Positions 11,596-20,247 of a stretch of DNA of 44,973 nt are shown here, in pieces. The stretch is taken from assembly GCF_016901575.1 (NCBI RefSeq), contig NZ_JACJKQ010000018.1, positions 1 through 44,973 on the forward strand. The letters are read 5' to 3'. Origin of the DNA: Enorma phocaeensis (GTDB taxonomy: Bacteria > Actinomycetota > Coriobacteriia > Coriobacteriales > Coriobacteriaceae). A program made the translations under genes and the position numbers. Every line of letters starts with the position of its first letter. Positions within the stretch are counted from its first letter, which is position 1. The notes beneath the pieces were generated by a model. That model was not told where the DNA came from and did not search any database. It saw nothing but the letters and a program-made list of their open reading frames with translations.

Positions 11596-12071
11596 GCGAG
11601 ATCACCTCCTGCTTTCATAGTGGTTTCAACGAGCGTCTTGCGCGCGGCACGAAGCTGCGTCTTGACCGAGACGTCACGGCGCTGGCCGCGGGCCTCGAGC
11701 ACAAGGCCGCCGATGATGGTTGGATCGACCTGCTCGATGAGGAAGACCTCGCGGTCGAGATCCTGCTCGAGACGGGCGCGGATCTTCGCCCTCAGCTCGT
11801 CATCGAGCGGAATCGCCGTGGTCACGGTAACGCCCACAACGTCTTCGTCCTCGTCGGCCATGGCGCGAAAAGCCTCGGCCACCTGCGGGAGCATGTCCAG
11901 CTGCCCGCGCGTGACCATGCAGGAAAGCGCTGCCAGCAGCTCCGGCGAGGCCTGGGCGAGGACCTCAAGATTCTTGAGATCGTCGAACACCCTGCCATCA
12001 GCCTTGGCCGATTCCATGAGGGAGCGCGCGTAGGTCTCGACAACCCTGTTCTCCCTGCGGCTAGTTGGCAT
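11592..12071 (-). CDS. atpH: ATP synthase F1 delta subunit
   Basis: 159-residue peripheral-stalk subunit joining the top of F1 to subunit b. The N-terminal helical domain ([19 protein letters not shown]) and the C-terminal segment with [20 protein letters not shown] (the family's 'GG' hairpin) are recognisable. It is slightly shorter than the usual 175-180. It overlaps atpF by 11 bases and atpA by 4, so it is translated from a tightly coupled message. Confidence 0.92.
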   Translation of the reverse strand: MPTSRRENRVVETYARSLMESAKADGRVFDDLKNLEVLAQASPELLAALSCMVTRGQLDMLPQVAEAFRAMADEDEDVVGVTVTTAIPLDDELRAKIRARLEQDLDREVFLIEQVDPTIIGGLVLEARGQRRDVSVKTQLRAARKTLVETTMKAGGDLA

Positions 12072-12657
12072 TCAGACTACCCGCTTCCTTGAGATACTGC
12101 TCGATGAGTCGGCGCTGCTCGCCATCCTCATCAAGGGACTTCTCCACGATCTTCGCTGCCACAGAGACCGAGAGGTCGGCGATGGTGCCGGCGGCATCGG
12201 CGTAGAGCGAACGACGCTCCTCCTCGACCGTGGCATGCGCCTTGGCGATGATGTCCTCCGCCTCGGCATGCGCCGCCGCGATGATGCGGGCGCGCTCGGC
12301 CTCGGCGTCCTGACGCGCCTCGAGCACGATGTCGGCCGCCTGGCGGCGGGCATCGGTGACGAGGGCATCGGAGACGGCGCGGTCCTCGATGGCCTTCTGC
12401 TTGGTGCGCTCAGCCTCATCAAGGCTGTCGGCGATGCGCTTCTCGCGCTCCTCCATCATCGAGAGGACTTTAGGCCAGGCAAGCTTGCTCAGGACCACCA
12501 AGATGATGAGAAACGCTATGAGCGCCGGCACGAACTCTGCCATGTTGGGGATGAGAATGCTCGGGCCGCCGGCGGAACCCTCGGCGAACGCGGTAGCAGG
12601 CATCATCGCCACAAGAGAGGCGGCCGCAGCCATGAGCGCGCGGTTCGAATACTTCAT
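12061..12657 (-). CDS. atpF: ATP synthase Fo subunit b
   Basis: 198-residue b subunit. Unusually, it opens with a signal-like hydrophobic segment (residues 1-25, ending AFAEG) before the true membrane helix (about residues 40-62, FVPALIAFLIILVVLSKLAW). The rest is the long charged coiled-coil stator helix, rich in Ala, Glu and Arg. The ATG at 12657 follows AAAGGAGTTGACT, a strong site; an in-frame start seven codons earlier is not needed. A cleavable N-terminal segment on b is known in some Actinobacteria; whether it is cut here is not shown. Confidence 0.93.
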   Translation of the reverse strand: MKYSNRALMAAAASLVAMMPATAFAEGSAGGPSILIPNMAEFVPALIAFLIILVVLSKLAWPKVLSMMEEREKRIADSLDEAERTKQKAIEDRAVSDALVTDARRQAADIVLEARQDAEAERARIIAAAHAEAEDIIAKAHATVEEERRSLYADAAGTIADLSVSVAAKIVEKSLDEDGEQRRLIEQYLKEAGSLNAN

Positions 12658-12688
12658 AGTCAACTCCTTTGAGGACACGAGCGATGCC

Positions 12689-12880
12689 CTAGGAGATGAG
12701 CGTCACGACGAAGCCGATGAGGCCCAGCGCCTCGGTGAACGCGGATGCCAGGATGAAGACCGTGAAGGCTCGACCCTGGATCTCGGGCTGGCGAGCCATG
12801 GCGCTCGTGGCGCCGAATGCAGCAAGGCCGATGGCGAGGCCGGCACCGATAACACCGAGACCATATCCGATAACTCCCAC
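12689..12880 (-). CDS. atpE: ATP synthase Fo subunit c
   Basis: 63-residue hairpin of two membrane helices joined by the polar loop RQPEIQGR, the contact point with gamma and epsilon. The ion-binding carboxylate is the Glu of FTEALGLIGF in helix 2. Starts at GTG 12880 behind AAAGGAGGAATT. The residue after the Glu is Ala rather than the Ser/Thr of Na+-binding c-rings, and helix 1 lacks the Na+-type Gln, so H+ is the likely coupling ion. It is short for the family (70-85 residues in many species). Confidence 0.93.
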   Translation of the reverse strand: MGVIGYGLGVIGAGLAIGLAAFGATSAMARQPEIQGRAFTVFILASAFTEALGLIGFVVTLIS

Positions 12881-12977
12881 AATTCCTCCTTTGCCGTGCG
12901 CCTAGGGCGCGAGGTTTCCTATGTCGATGGGCGAGGCCGCCCATATGACACCATGCGATGCGCGTTTCGCGCGAAAA

Positions 12978-13775
12978 CTAGTGGCCGTCAGCCTCGGCGA
13001 TCTGGATATACACAGCCGAGAGCACCGTGAAGACGTAGGCCTGGACAAACGCGACGATGAGCTCGACCGCGTAGATGATCAGCAGGATGGCGAGCCAGGC
13101 GATGCTCGGGATGGCACCCGCGATCGTGGCCGCAGTGGCCTGCTCGAGCAAGGGTTCGGCAAACAGCGCGGCCATGATGGAGAACGAGCCCATGACGATA
13201 TGGCCGGCGAACATGTTGCAGAACAGACGGATGGCGAGCGTAATGGGGCGCAGCAGCAGCGAGAACACCTCGATCACCCACACGAACACATTCATGGGGA
13301 AGGCGACGCCTGCAGGAGCGAGGCTCTTGAAGTAGCCGATGACGCCGTGCTTTTTGCAGCCGTAGTAGACAAAGTACACGAAGGAGCACAGCGCAAGCGC
13401 AGCCGTGCAGCCGATGGCGCCCGTTCCCGGCTTCATGCCAGGAATCAGGCCGATGAAGTTATTGACCAAAATGAAGAAGAAGACCGTGGCAAGGAACGGG
13501 AAATGTTTCTTCCAATTGGTTCCCACCACGCCCTTGGCAACGTCGTTCTCAACGTATTCGATGACGTATTCGACGCCGTTGACGAACGTGCCGTGCGGAA
13601 CGAGCGTCTGCTTCTTCACGAACGCGAAGATCAAGATGCAGAACACCGCCGCAGCGACCAAGAGCCAAAACGAGTACTGCGTGATGCCGACGGTAAGGTC
13701 GCCGGCAACCGGAGCCGAGGAAAACTCGGCCACGAGATGCTGAATCTCTCCCGACAGCTTCTCGAATGCTTCCAC
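12978..13775 (-). CDS. atpB: ATP synthase Fo subunit a
   Basis: 265-residue stator membrane protein forming the ion half-channels. The essential Arg is in LAIRLFCNMFAGHIVMG, and the terminal helix AYVFTVLSAVYIQIAEA matches the family. Six or so membrane segments. The GTG at 13775 is chosen because AAAGGTGG precedes it at normal spacing and the same GGAATTGTGG context starts atpE; the frame is open further upstream without a site. A 97-bp spacer with small hairpins separates it from atpE, which can help raise c-subunit translation. Confidence 0.93.
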   Translation of the reverse strand: MEAFEKLSGEIQHLVAEFSSAPVAGDLTVGITQYSFWLLVAAAVFCILIFAFVKKQTLVPHGTFVNGVEYVIEYVENDVAKGVVGTNWKKHFPFLATVFFFILVNNFIGLIPGMKPGTGAIGCTAALALCSFVYFVYYGCKKHGVIGYFKSLAPAGVAFPMNVFVWVIEVFSLLLRPITLAIRLFCNMFAGHIVMGSFSIMAALFAEPLLEQATAATIAGAIPSIAWLAILLIIYAVELIVAFVQAYVFTVLSAVYIQIAEADGH

Positions 13776-13820
13776 AATTCCACCTTTCCGACACGACGGC
13801 ACGCTGGCCGTCGGGCTCGG

Positions 13821-14120
13821 TCAGCCCTTGTGGGCAATGACCGCCATGGCGACCGCAACCCAACAGACGAAAAAGCCGCCCAGCTCCCCCACCAAAAACG
13901 GCAGGAGCGCATCGCGGGCAACCAGGTATACGGCAACCACCGCCACGAACAGGATAGCGAACGAGACGATGACCCCCAGCATGCCTTTCGCCATGTTGGC
14001 ATCGCATGTGCGCCGAAGCACCGGCACCAGGGCCAGGAGCAACGGTACGAACGCGAAGATGCCTACGAGCGCCCCGAGAACGACGGCGGGCAGGTGTGCG
14101 AGCAGATCGATCTGGGCCAT
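13821..14120 (-). CDS. Small membrane protein in the AtpI position
   Basis: 99-residue protein with three hydrophobic stretches (about 10-33, 46-68, 75-96). It is the first gene of the atp operon, where atpI (ATP synthase protein I, an assembly factor for the c-ring or a Mg2+ carrier) is usually found, and it shares the operon promoter. Sequence identity to AtpI cannot be claimed by eye, because this family diverges fast. Ribosome site AAAGGTACGAGAG before the ATG at 14120. Confidence 0.75.
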   Translation of the reverse strand: MAQIDLLAHLPAVVLGALVGIFAFVPLLLALVPVLRRTCDANMAKGMLGVIVSFAILFVAVVAVYLVARDALLPFLVGELGGFFVCWVAVAMAVIAHKG

Positions 14121-14185
14121 CTCTCGTACCTTTCCGTCCCCGAACCCGAGCTGCGACCGCAGGGGCCCGTAAACATCATCCGCCT

Positions 14186-14213
14186 ATTCTAGCCAGCTCT
14201 GGTGAAAAAACAA
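14186..14213 (-). promoter_or_regulatory. Likely promoter of the atp operon
   Basis: On the minus strand TTGTTT (14208-14213) and TAGAAT (14186-14191) are separated by 16 bp, 66 bp before the first gene of the operon. The -10 matches five of six consensus bases. Confidence 0.5.
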
Positions 14214-14379
14214 CCCGTATTGCAAGGCGCGGCTCCGCAGCTTGGGCGCCAAACGGACAAATCGGCTTCGAATCATCACAATTCGCAGGTCAGCGCGGCC
14301 GTGTCTACCTATGACAGCAAGCTGGACCGCACCTTCCACGATAACGCACGCGCGCCCGCTCGAGCTGTCCATCATGGAA

Positions 14380-14411
14380 CGCCGGCATGACGAATCGTCA
14401 CGTCGCCGGCG
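14380..14411. repeat. Compound hairpin after rpiB
   Basis: CGCCGGC and GCCGGCG close an inner TGACG / CGTCA stem. It lies 21 bp past the rpiB stop, in the 311-bp space before the atp operon. It has no T-run, so it may be a processed or Rho-assisted 3' end. Apart from this hairpin and the atp promoter I see nothing in 14121-14431. Confidence 0.5.
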
Positions 14412-14431
14412 CTCCCATGCAACGCATGCAC

Positions 14432-14869
14432 CTAGTCGTCGAGCGCCATGATCTTCTCGACGCGCTGGGCATGACGCCCGCCTTCGAAATCCGTGGATAG
14501 GAAGACCTTCACGATCTCCTTGTTCACGTCCAGGTCGACGAAGCGGCCCGAGAGGCACACGACGTTGCCGTTGTTGTGCTGGCGGAAAAGCTCGGCGAAC
14601 TGAGGCGAAGTGATGGACGAGGCCCGCACGCCCGCAACCTTGTCGGCAGTGAGCGCCATGCCGATGCCCGTGCCGCATACGAGCACGCCGCGGTCAGCGC
14701 TGCCGCTCGAGACCGCCTGGGCGACCGGAAGAGCGTAGTCGGGGTAATCGACGCTCCCCTCGTTGGTGGTACCAAAGTCCTCGACTTCGTGACCGAGCTC
14801 GGCGATATAGGCTTTGAGCTGCTCTTTCTGTTCAAACCCGCCATGGTCGGCGGCGATGGCGACACGCAT
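14432..14869 (-). CDS. rpiB: Ribose-5-phosphate isomerase B
   Basis: 145-residue RpiB/LacAB-family sugar phosphate isomerase, interconverting ribulose-5-P and ribose-5-P (some members act on allose-6-P or galactose-6-P). Motifs: IAADHGGFEQKE (phosphate-binding start), DYPDYA, the active-site Cys in VLVCGTGIGMALTADK, and the HNNGNVVCLSGR segment. The ATG at 14869 follows GGAAGGAC; upstream in-frame codons have no site. It stands alone between glpK and the atp operon. Confidence 0.93.
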   Translation of the reverse strand: MRVAIAADHGGFEQKEQLKAYIAELGHEVEDFGTTNEGSVDYPDYALPVAQAVSSGSADRGVLVCGTGIGMALTADKVAGVRASSITSPQFAELFRQHNNGNVVCLSGRFVDLDVNKEIVKVFLSTDFEGGRHAQRVEKIMALDD

Positions 14870-14922
14870 GTGACGTCCTTCCCTAGAGGATGTGCTACAC
14901 AAAGGTACTGTAACATGACGCG

Positions 14923-14957
14923 GCCCGCGTCGAGCCGCGGAACGGCGGGACGCGGGC
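14923..14957. repeat. Strong hairpin between glpK and rpiB
   Basis: GCCCGCGTC pairs with GACGCGGGC (9 bp) around an inner CCG / CGG stem. It could end the glpK message, although no T-run follows on the minus strand. Confidence 0.5.
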
Positions 14958-14995
14958 ACGGCATGAGCAGGGCGGCAGCGCCGCGGCGCGACTGC

Positions 14996-16534
14996 CTATA
15001 GAGACCCGCGCGTGCGCGACACCGCGTCGTGCCAACCGGCGAGGTTGCGCGCGCGAACCTCGTCATCGCCCTTCGGGTCGAAGCGGTCCGCGACGGCGCG
15101 ATTCTGCTCGATCTCCTCGCGATCCTCCCAGAAACCCACCGAAAGCCCCGCCAGATAGGCGGCTCCCAGCGCCGTGGTCTCGACGGACTCGGACTGGATG
15201 ATGGGAATCTGCAGCAGGTCCGCCTGGAACTGCATGATGAACTCGTTGCGCGAGGCCGCTCCGTCCACATAGAGGCTCTCGAGACGAACGCCCGCGTCCG
15301 CCTCCATGGCGTGCAGCACGTCGTAGCTCTGATAGGCCATGGACTCGCAGGCGGCGCGCACGATGGTGGCGCGGTCAGACGCCCCGGTAAGACCGCAGAT
15401 AAGGCCCCGGGCGGACGAATCCCACCAGGGCGCCCCAAGCCCGCTGAAGGCAGGGACCAGATAGCATCCCCCGTTGTCCGGGCGCGAGGACGCGATGTCT
15501 GCCGTCTCGCGAGCCGACGAGATGATGCCCAGCTTGTCGCGAAGCCATTGGATGGTGGAGCCAGCGTGGAAGATGGACCCCTCGAGCGCGTAGCTCACCT
15601 TACCGCCCTCGGCGATGCCGATGGTGGAGACGAGCCCCTGGTGCGACTCGACCACGCGGTCGCCGGTGTTCATGAGCATGAAGCAGCCGGTGCCATAGGT
15701 GTTCTTCGTCTCGCCGGGCTTGAAGCAGCAGTGCCCGAAGAGCGACGCCTGCTGATCGCCGGCCACTCCGGCGATGCGGGGCATATGGGTCATGACCTCA
15801 CTCGACACCCGGCCATAGTCGCTCGCGCTCTCATGCAGCTCGGGCAGCATCGCGCGCGGGATGTCCAGAAGCTCCAGCAACTCATCGTCCCAGTCGAGGG
15901 TGTGGATGTTGAAGAGCATGGTACGGCTGGCGTTGGTATAGTCGGTCGCGTGCACCAAGCCGCCGGTCAGGTTGTAGACAAGCCAGGTGTCGATGGTGCC
16001 AAAGACCAGCCTTCCCGCCTCGGCGAGCTCGCGCGCGCCGCTCACGTTGTCCAAAATCCAGGCAATCTTGGTCGCAGAGAAGTAGGCGTCGGGGGTAAGC
16101 CCCGTCTTTGCCCGAATCGTGTCCGCGTGGCCCTCGGCGACGAGCGCATCGGCGATGGGAGCCGTTCGGCGGCACTGCCAGCCGATGGCGTTGTAGATGG
16201 GCTGGCCGCTCTCGCGATCCCACACCACCGTGGTCTCGCGCTGGTTGGAGATGCCCACCGCGGCAATGCTGTCAGAATGGATACCGCTTTTGTACTGGAC
16301 CTCGATCATGACCGCGATCTGGGACGCAAGGATTTCCATAGGGTCCTGCTCGACCCAGCCGGAATGCGGATACGTGGTCTTGAGCGGACGCGACGCCTGA
16401 GCAACGATGCAGCCATACTCGTCGACGATGACCGCGCGCACCGAGGTGGTGCCGCTGTCGAGCGCCATGATATAGCCGCTTTCGTAGGAGAAATCGTTCT
16501 GCACCAAATTGAGGTCGCGCAGCGAGATTGCCAT
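14996..16534 (-). CDS. glpK: Glycerol kinase
   Basis: 512-residue FGGY-family kinase that phosphorylates glycerol to sn-glycerol-3-phosphate with ATP. Evidence: phosphate-binding start IMALDSGTTSVRAVIVDEYG, SGWVEQDP, NQRETT and WQCRRT near the glycerol site, GDQQASLFG, YGTGCFMLMNTGD, the FGGY signature segment ALEGSIFHAGSTIQWLRD, and GLGAPWWDSSARG. Normal length. ATG at 16534 follows AAAAAGGTGCAAG. It is 13 bp downstream of the Sua5/YrdC gene. No glpF or glpO neighbour is present, so glycerol must enter by another route. Confidence 0.95.
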   Translation of the reverse strand: MAISLRDLNLVQNDFSYESGYIMALDSGTTSVRAVIVDEYGCIVAQASRPLKTTYPHSGWVEQDPMEILASQIAVMIEVQYKSGIHSDSIAAVGISNQRETTVVWDRESGQPIYNAIGWQCRRTAPIADALVAEGHADTIRAKTGLTPDAYFSATKIAWILDNVSGARELAEAGRLVFGTIDTWLVYNLTGGLVHATDYTNASRTMLFNIHTLDWDDELLELLDIPRAMLPELHESASDYGRVSSEVMTHMPRIAGVAGDQQASLFGHCCFKPGETKNTYGTGCFMLMNTGDRVVESHQGLVSTIGIAEGGKVSYALEGSIFHAGSTIQWLRDKLGIISSARETADIASSRPDNGGCYLVPAFSGLGAPWWDSSARGLICGLTGASDRATIVRAACESMAYQSYDVLHAMEADAGVRLESLYVDGAASRNEFIMQFQADLLQIPIIQSESVETTALGAAYLAGLSVGFWEDREEIEQNRAVADRFDPKGDDEVRARNLAGWHDAVSRTRGSL

Positions 16535-16547
16535 CTTGCACCTTTTT

Positions 16548-17261
16548 CTAAAGCGCCCGGGCACCGTCGTCGCCAGGAGGGGTCTGTGCAGATGCCACCA
16601 CGCGCTCGATCTCCGCGGCGGGCAGCGCCCCCTGACGAATGATTTGCAACGAGCCCGAGACGAGCGAGACGATCGTCGAGGCATCCCGGCAGGGCGTGGC
16701 GCCGGCATCGATAGCGATGTCTACGCCGGCAAGCACCTCGGGTTCAACGTCGGCAAAGGCTGCCGGGGCGGGGTTTCCATGCGTGTTGGCGCTCGTGACG
16801 GCCAGCGGGCAGGCGCAGGCACGAACAAGCGCCGCGACGACGGGAGAACGCGACGCACGCAGGGCCACGGTCCCATCGGACGCCTGCATGAAGGCGGGCA
16901 CGCGCTCGTTTGCCTTGATCACGATCGTGAGGGCGCCGGGCCACAGCTCTCGAGCAAGCGCGCGGGTTGCAGGGTCGATGTCGCGCCCATATCGATCAAG
17001 GTCCTCCGGACCGCCGACAAGCCAGGGGACGGTCTGCGCGAGATCGCGGCGCTTTACCGAAAAGATGCGACGGTATCCCGATCCCTCCGGAGGCAGCTCG
17101 TCGCCGCCTCGGGCAGCGGCGGCTACCGCGACGCCGATGCCATAGACGGTCTCGGTTGGGATGAGCGCCAACCCGCCTGCGTTCAGCATGCGCGCGGCAT
17201 CATTCACCGCCAGACCGTGCGGGCGCCTCGCCTCTCCGTCGATTCGATAAAGCCTCTGCAT
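16548..17261 (-). CDS. Sua5/YciO/YrdC-family L-threonylcarbamoyladenylate synthase
   Basis: 237-residue YrdC-domain protein, expected to make threonylcarbamoyl-AMP from Thr, bicarbonate and ATP for the t6A37 modification of ANN-decoding tRNAs. The YrdC core is clear: GGLALIPTETVYGIGV, RIFSVKRRDLAQTVPWL (the KxR pair), RELWPGALTIVIKA, VALRASRSP and AVTSANTHGNPAP. The insertion of about 15 residues between VYGIGV and IFSVKRR (Gly/Glu/Pro-rich) is unusual. Start uncertain: ATG 17261 is chosen by similarity, but its site is weak; an in-frame ATG at 17360 would add 33 residues. It follows prmC, a common partner because both act on translation factors. Confidence 0.88.
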   Translation of the reverse strand: MQRLYRIDGEARRPHGLAVNDAARMLNAGGLALIPTETVYGIGVAVAAAARGGDELPPEGSGYRRIFSVKRRDLAQTVPWLVGGPEDLDRYGRDIDPATRALARELWPGALTIVIKANERVPAFMQASDGTVALRASRSPVVAALVRACACPLAVTSANTHGNPAPAAFADVEPEVLAGVDIAIDAGATPCRDASTIVSLVSGSLQIIRQGALPAAEIERVVASAQTPPGDDGARAL

Positions 17262-17558
17262 CGGTTTTCGCCCAGTCCCCCATCTTCTGCGCGCGCAGCG
17301 AGCGTCCGACACGCCAAAGTCCGTGTCGGCCGTCGTGCGTGACGCGAGTCTTCCTGCCAATCATGCACGGGGCATTGTCTCACGCGCCAGGCGATCTGGA
17401 GCGTGCAAAGGGCACCCACCTCGCAGACGGGGCTCAGTTTCCGGTGAAGGGAACAAATTATGTTGGTTGGATGGTTCGCAACCGGTCTTTTGGTCCGGCA
17501 CGAGCCGATCCAGGCAATCGAAGGCCTGTCAGGGCGAGACCTGATTGCCCGAGCGGCC
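17262..17558. other. Gap without a gene between prmC and the Sua5/YrdC gene
   Basis: 297 bp. It holds a 7-bp inverted repeat GGCAATC / GATTGCC (about 17514-17549) enclosing further GC pairs, just after prmC on the minus strand, and a CCGG-rich palindrome near 17490-17505. No T-run terminator and no convincing reading frame were seen. Confidence 0.4.
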
Positions 17559-18722
17559 CTAGAGACGAGGCATGCGCGCGAGCACGAAACGAGGTCGCCG
17601 CGCAAGGTCAGAGGCCACCCGCACATCTTCCATGCCCGCGGCTCGGCACAGCCCTGCAGCCACATCGAGGGCATCTTCAAAAAGCTCGCAGGCAAGAAGC
17701 CCGCCAGGGCTCAGCATGCGCGGCGCCGCCGAAAGGAGGCGGCGGAATATGTCAAGTCCGTCCTCGCCGCCATCGAGGGCAAGCGACGGCTCGAAATCGC
17801 GAACCTCGACGGGAAGCGTGGGCATGACCCGCGAAGGAATGTAGGGAGGGTTGGAGACCAAAACATCGAAGGTTCCCAGCTCGTCGGCGGTAACAGGAGC
17901 CGTAAGGTCGCCCTGGCGAATATCGACCTTGTCGGGTGAGATTCCGAGCCGCTCGCGATTGCGACGCGCGAGGCCGACTGCATGGGCGTCGATGTCGGTG
18001 GCAACGCAAAGCACGCGACCCGCGCGCTCGGAGGCAATCGAAAGCGAGATGCATCCCGTTCCGCATCCGACCTCGAGCACGCGCGCGCGGCGAACATGTC
18101 CCACGCCGCCGTTCCCCTCAGCGTCTTGGACATCAGAGGGTGCCTCGGCTGCCCCGGCATCGCCCGTCTCCAACATCTCGGCGGCAGGCCCGTTGTCCTC
18201 CGCCTCGGCAGCGGCGCCCGGCTCGCCCCCGGCCGCGTCAGGGACCTCCCCCGCACCGGCGGCGCGCTTCTCCTCTGCAAGACGCGCGCGCTCCTCCTGA
18301 CGGGCCTGGTCGACCTCGGCGTTCCAGGGCAGCTCCACGCGCTCTCGGCGCAAAGCGGGCTGCATGGGCCCCAGTATCTCGCGGTCAAGGTACTCGAGCA
18401 CCAGCTCTACAAGCATCTCGGTCTCTGGCCGAGGAATAAGCACGCCGCGCTCGCAGGTAACGTCGATGGTGCGGAACGACGTCTCTCCCAAGATATATTG
18501 GAGCGGCTCGCCGCCACGGCGACGCACCGCCGCATCATGCATGACCGCAAGCTCCTGGGACGATAGGGGGCGATCCATATTCATGTAGAGGTCGATGCGC
18601 TTGAAGCCCGTCGCCATGCCGAGCAGCCACTCGGCGGCAAGCCGCGGACGCTCCTCGCCGCAGCGGCCCAAAAAGCCCTCCGTCCACTCCATGCAGCGCT
18701 TGATAGTCCAGATCTCGTCCAT
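17559..18722 (-). CDS. prmC: Release factor glutamine methyltransferase with an internal insertion
   Basis: PrmC methylates the Gln of the GGQ motif in RF1 and RF2. N-terminal helical domain (1-95), then VLIPRPETEMLVE (linker and substrate site), SAM-binding EVGCGTGCISLSIA (about 216-230) and the catalytic VSNPPYIPS (NPPY at about 291). Between PRPETE and the SAM motif is a run of about 95 residues rich in Ala, Glu, Gly and Asp (about 117-212) that most PrmC lack, giving 387 rather than about 280 residues. The insertion sits where the N-terminal domain meets the methyltransferase fold and looks disordered. ATG 18722 has GGGGAG upstream. prfA, the substrate gene, lies directly upstream on the same strand. 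Confidence 0.92.
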   Translation of the reverse strand: MDEIWTIKRCMEWTEGFLGRCGEERPRLAAEWLLGMATGFKRIDLYMNMDRPLSSQELAVMHDAAVRRRGGEPLQYILGETSFRTIDVTCERGVLIPRPETEMLVELVLEYLDREILGPMQPALRRERVELPWNAEVDQARQEERARLAEEKRAAGAGEVPDAAGGEPGAAAEAEDNGPAAEMLETGDAGAAEAPSDVQDAEGNGGVGHVRRARVLEVGCGTGCISLSIASERAGRVLCVATDIDAHAVGLARRNRERLGISPDKVDIRQGDLTAPVTADELGTFDVLVSNPPYIPSRVMPTLPVEVRDFEPSLALDGGEDGLDIFRRLLSAAPRMLSPGGLLACELFEDALDVAAGLCRAAGMEDVRVASDLARRPRFVLARMPRL

Positions 18723-18898
18723 GAGCTCCCCTAACACATATGGTCTCCGCAGGCGATTCTAATGTACGCGCGACGTCTTACCGAATTCTCTCCGCATCTG
18801 CTGAAAACCTTGCCGCCATCTTCCCAAAATCTAACCGCGGCGCCCTTCACCCGCCGCGACCGGCGCTTCGCAAGCATCGAGGTCTCAAACGCGCCATG

Positions 18899-18925
18899 AA
18901 AAAACGCCCCGGCGTGCCGGGGCGT
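18899..18925 (-). terminator. Intrinsic terminator after prfA
   Basis: On the minus strand ACGCCCCGG / CCGGGGCGT (9 bp, 4-nt loop) is followed by a run of six T. It lies between prfA and prmC, so prmC needs read-through or its own promoter; a lone TAGAAT at 18756-18761 is a weak candidate -10. Confidence 0.85.
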
Positions 18926-18953
18926 CCTCATGAAACATCCATATGGCCGGAAC

Positions 18954-20021
18954 TTAGACCGCCTGGGCAAGCTTTTCGGCTCGGTCGGCGGCGGCAAGGG
19001 CGTCGATCACAGTCGCAAGCTGGTCGCCCAGCAGCACGCCGTTGTACGTGGAGTTGAACCCGATTCGATGGTCGGTCACGCGATCCTGAGGCTGATTGTA
19101 GGTACGAATCTTCTCTGAGCGGTTGCCATGGCCGATCTGGCTCTGGCGCTCGGCACCGAGCTCGGCCTGCTGCTTCTGCAGCTCCATCTCATACAGGCGA
19201 GCGCGCAGCATCTGCATGCACACCTCGCGGTTCTGAATCTGGCTGCGTTGCTCCTGGGACTGCACGACGGTATTGGTGGGCAGGTGGGTGATGCGCACCG
19301 CCGAATAGGTGGTGTTCACGCACTGGCCGCCCGGGCCGCTCGCGCAGTAGGTATCGATGCGCAGGTCGCCGGGGTCGATCTGGATGTCGATCTCGTCCGC
19401 CTCGGGCAGCACCGCCACCGTGGCAGTCGACGTCTGGATGCGGCCCTGGCTCTCGGTCTTGGGAACGCGCTGGACGCGGTGCACGCCGCTCTCGTACTTC
19501 ATGACCGAGTACACCTTGTCGCCCGACACCTTGAATTCGATGCTCTTGAAGCCTCCGGCATCGCTGGGGCTTGCGTCGAGCACCTCGACCTTCCAGCCGT
19601 TGGCCTCGCAGAAGCGCTGGTACATCTTGTACAGGTCGCCGGCAAAGATCGCGGCCTCGTCGCCTCCGGCGGCAGAGCGGATCTCGACGATGGTGTTCTT
19701 CTCGTCGTTCGGGTCACCCGGAATGAGCATGAACTTGATGTCTTCCTCCAGCTGGGGAAGCTTGGCCTCGTTGGCAGCGATGTCCTCCTGGAGCATGGCC
19801 TTCTCGTCGGGGTCCGACGTGTCGTGCTGCATCTCCTTTGCCGCGTCGATGTCATCGAGCGCCGCGATGTACTCGCGGGCGCGCGCCACGAGGTCCGCCT
19901 GATGGGCATGCTCTTTGGCGAGGCGCATGTACTCCTTCTGGTCGGCCACGACGGAGGGATCGGAAAGCTTCTGCTCAAGCTCGGCATAGGCGGCGATGAG
20001 CTTCTCAAGTTTGTCACGCAT
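18954..20021 (-). CDS. prfA: Peptide chain release factor 1
   Basis: 355-residue RF1, recognises UAA and UAG and triggers peptide release. The GGQ loop is in CASGPGGQCVNTTYSAVR (around residue 230), followed by the RF1-type GNRSEKIRTYNQPQDRVTDHR segment. Length and domain order are standard. ATG 20021 follows GCAAAGGAAACC. It has its own promoter about 160 bp upstream and a terminator close behind; prmC follows. Confidence 0.96.
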   Translation of the reverse strand: MRDKLEKLIAAYAELEQKLSDPSVVADQKEYMRLAKEHAHQADLVARAREYIAALDDIDAAKEMQHDTSDPDEKAMLQEDIAANEAKLPQLEEDIKFMLIPGDPNDEKNTIVEIRSAAGGDEAAIFAGDLYKMYQRFCEANGWKVEVLDASPSDAGGFKSIEFKVSGDKVYSVMKYESGVHRVQRVPKTESQGRIQTSTATVAVLPEADEIDIQIDPGDLRIDTYCASGPGGQCVNTTYSAVRITHLPTNTVVQSQEQRSQIQNREVCMQMLRARLYEMELQKQQAELGAERQSQIGHGNRSEKIRTYNQPQDRVTDHRIGFNSTYNGVLLGDQLATVIDALAAADRAEKLAQAV

Positions 20022-20181
20022 AATGGTTTCCTTTGCAGATAGGGCGCAGAGCGCCGTGGGTTCGGCAGGTGAATGGGCGGCGACAGCCGCACGTCAAATG
20101 GCCTGGAAGGCCGCCTCTAGCCCAGCTAGAACATGTCGAACTTCAAATACATCGCGCAAAGGCCCTTTCTCTCGACCACCT

Positions 20182-20209
20182 ATCATACCCAGCGGAAGTC
20201 ATAGGGCAA
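20182..20209 (-). promoter_or_regulatory. prfA: Likely prfA promoter with a long leader
   Basis: Minus-strand TTGCCC (20204-20209), 16-bp spacer, TATGAT (20182-20187, five of six consensus). Transcription would begin about 155 nt before the prfA ATG. The leader can form a TCTAGC-TGG-GCTAGA hairpin and a GGCC stem; I do not recognise a known riboswitch. Confidence 0.55.
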
Positions 20210-20247
20210 GGTCGTAGGCATCAAGATGGGCAAAATCCACGGATACC

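Noticed and set aside
12689-12880. Na+-coupled ATP synthase
   Set aside because: Subunit c lacks the Ser/Thr after the carboxylate and the helix-1 Gln that mark Na+-binding rings.
12921-16642. Plus-strand open frames of 423 and 537 codons antisense to atpB/atpI and glpK
   Set aside because: Antisense shadows of conserved genes; composition is Asp/Arg/His-biased and no start site is credible.
17262-17558. Known riboswitch or structured RNA in the prmC/Sua5 gap
   Set aside because: Only short GC inverted repeats; no recognised core sequence.
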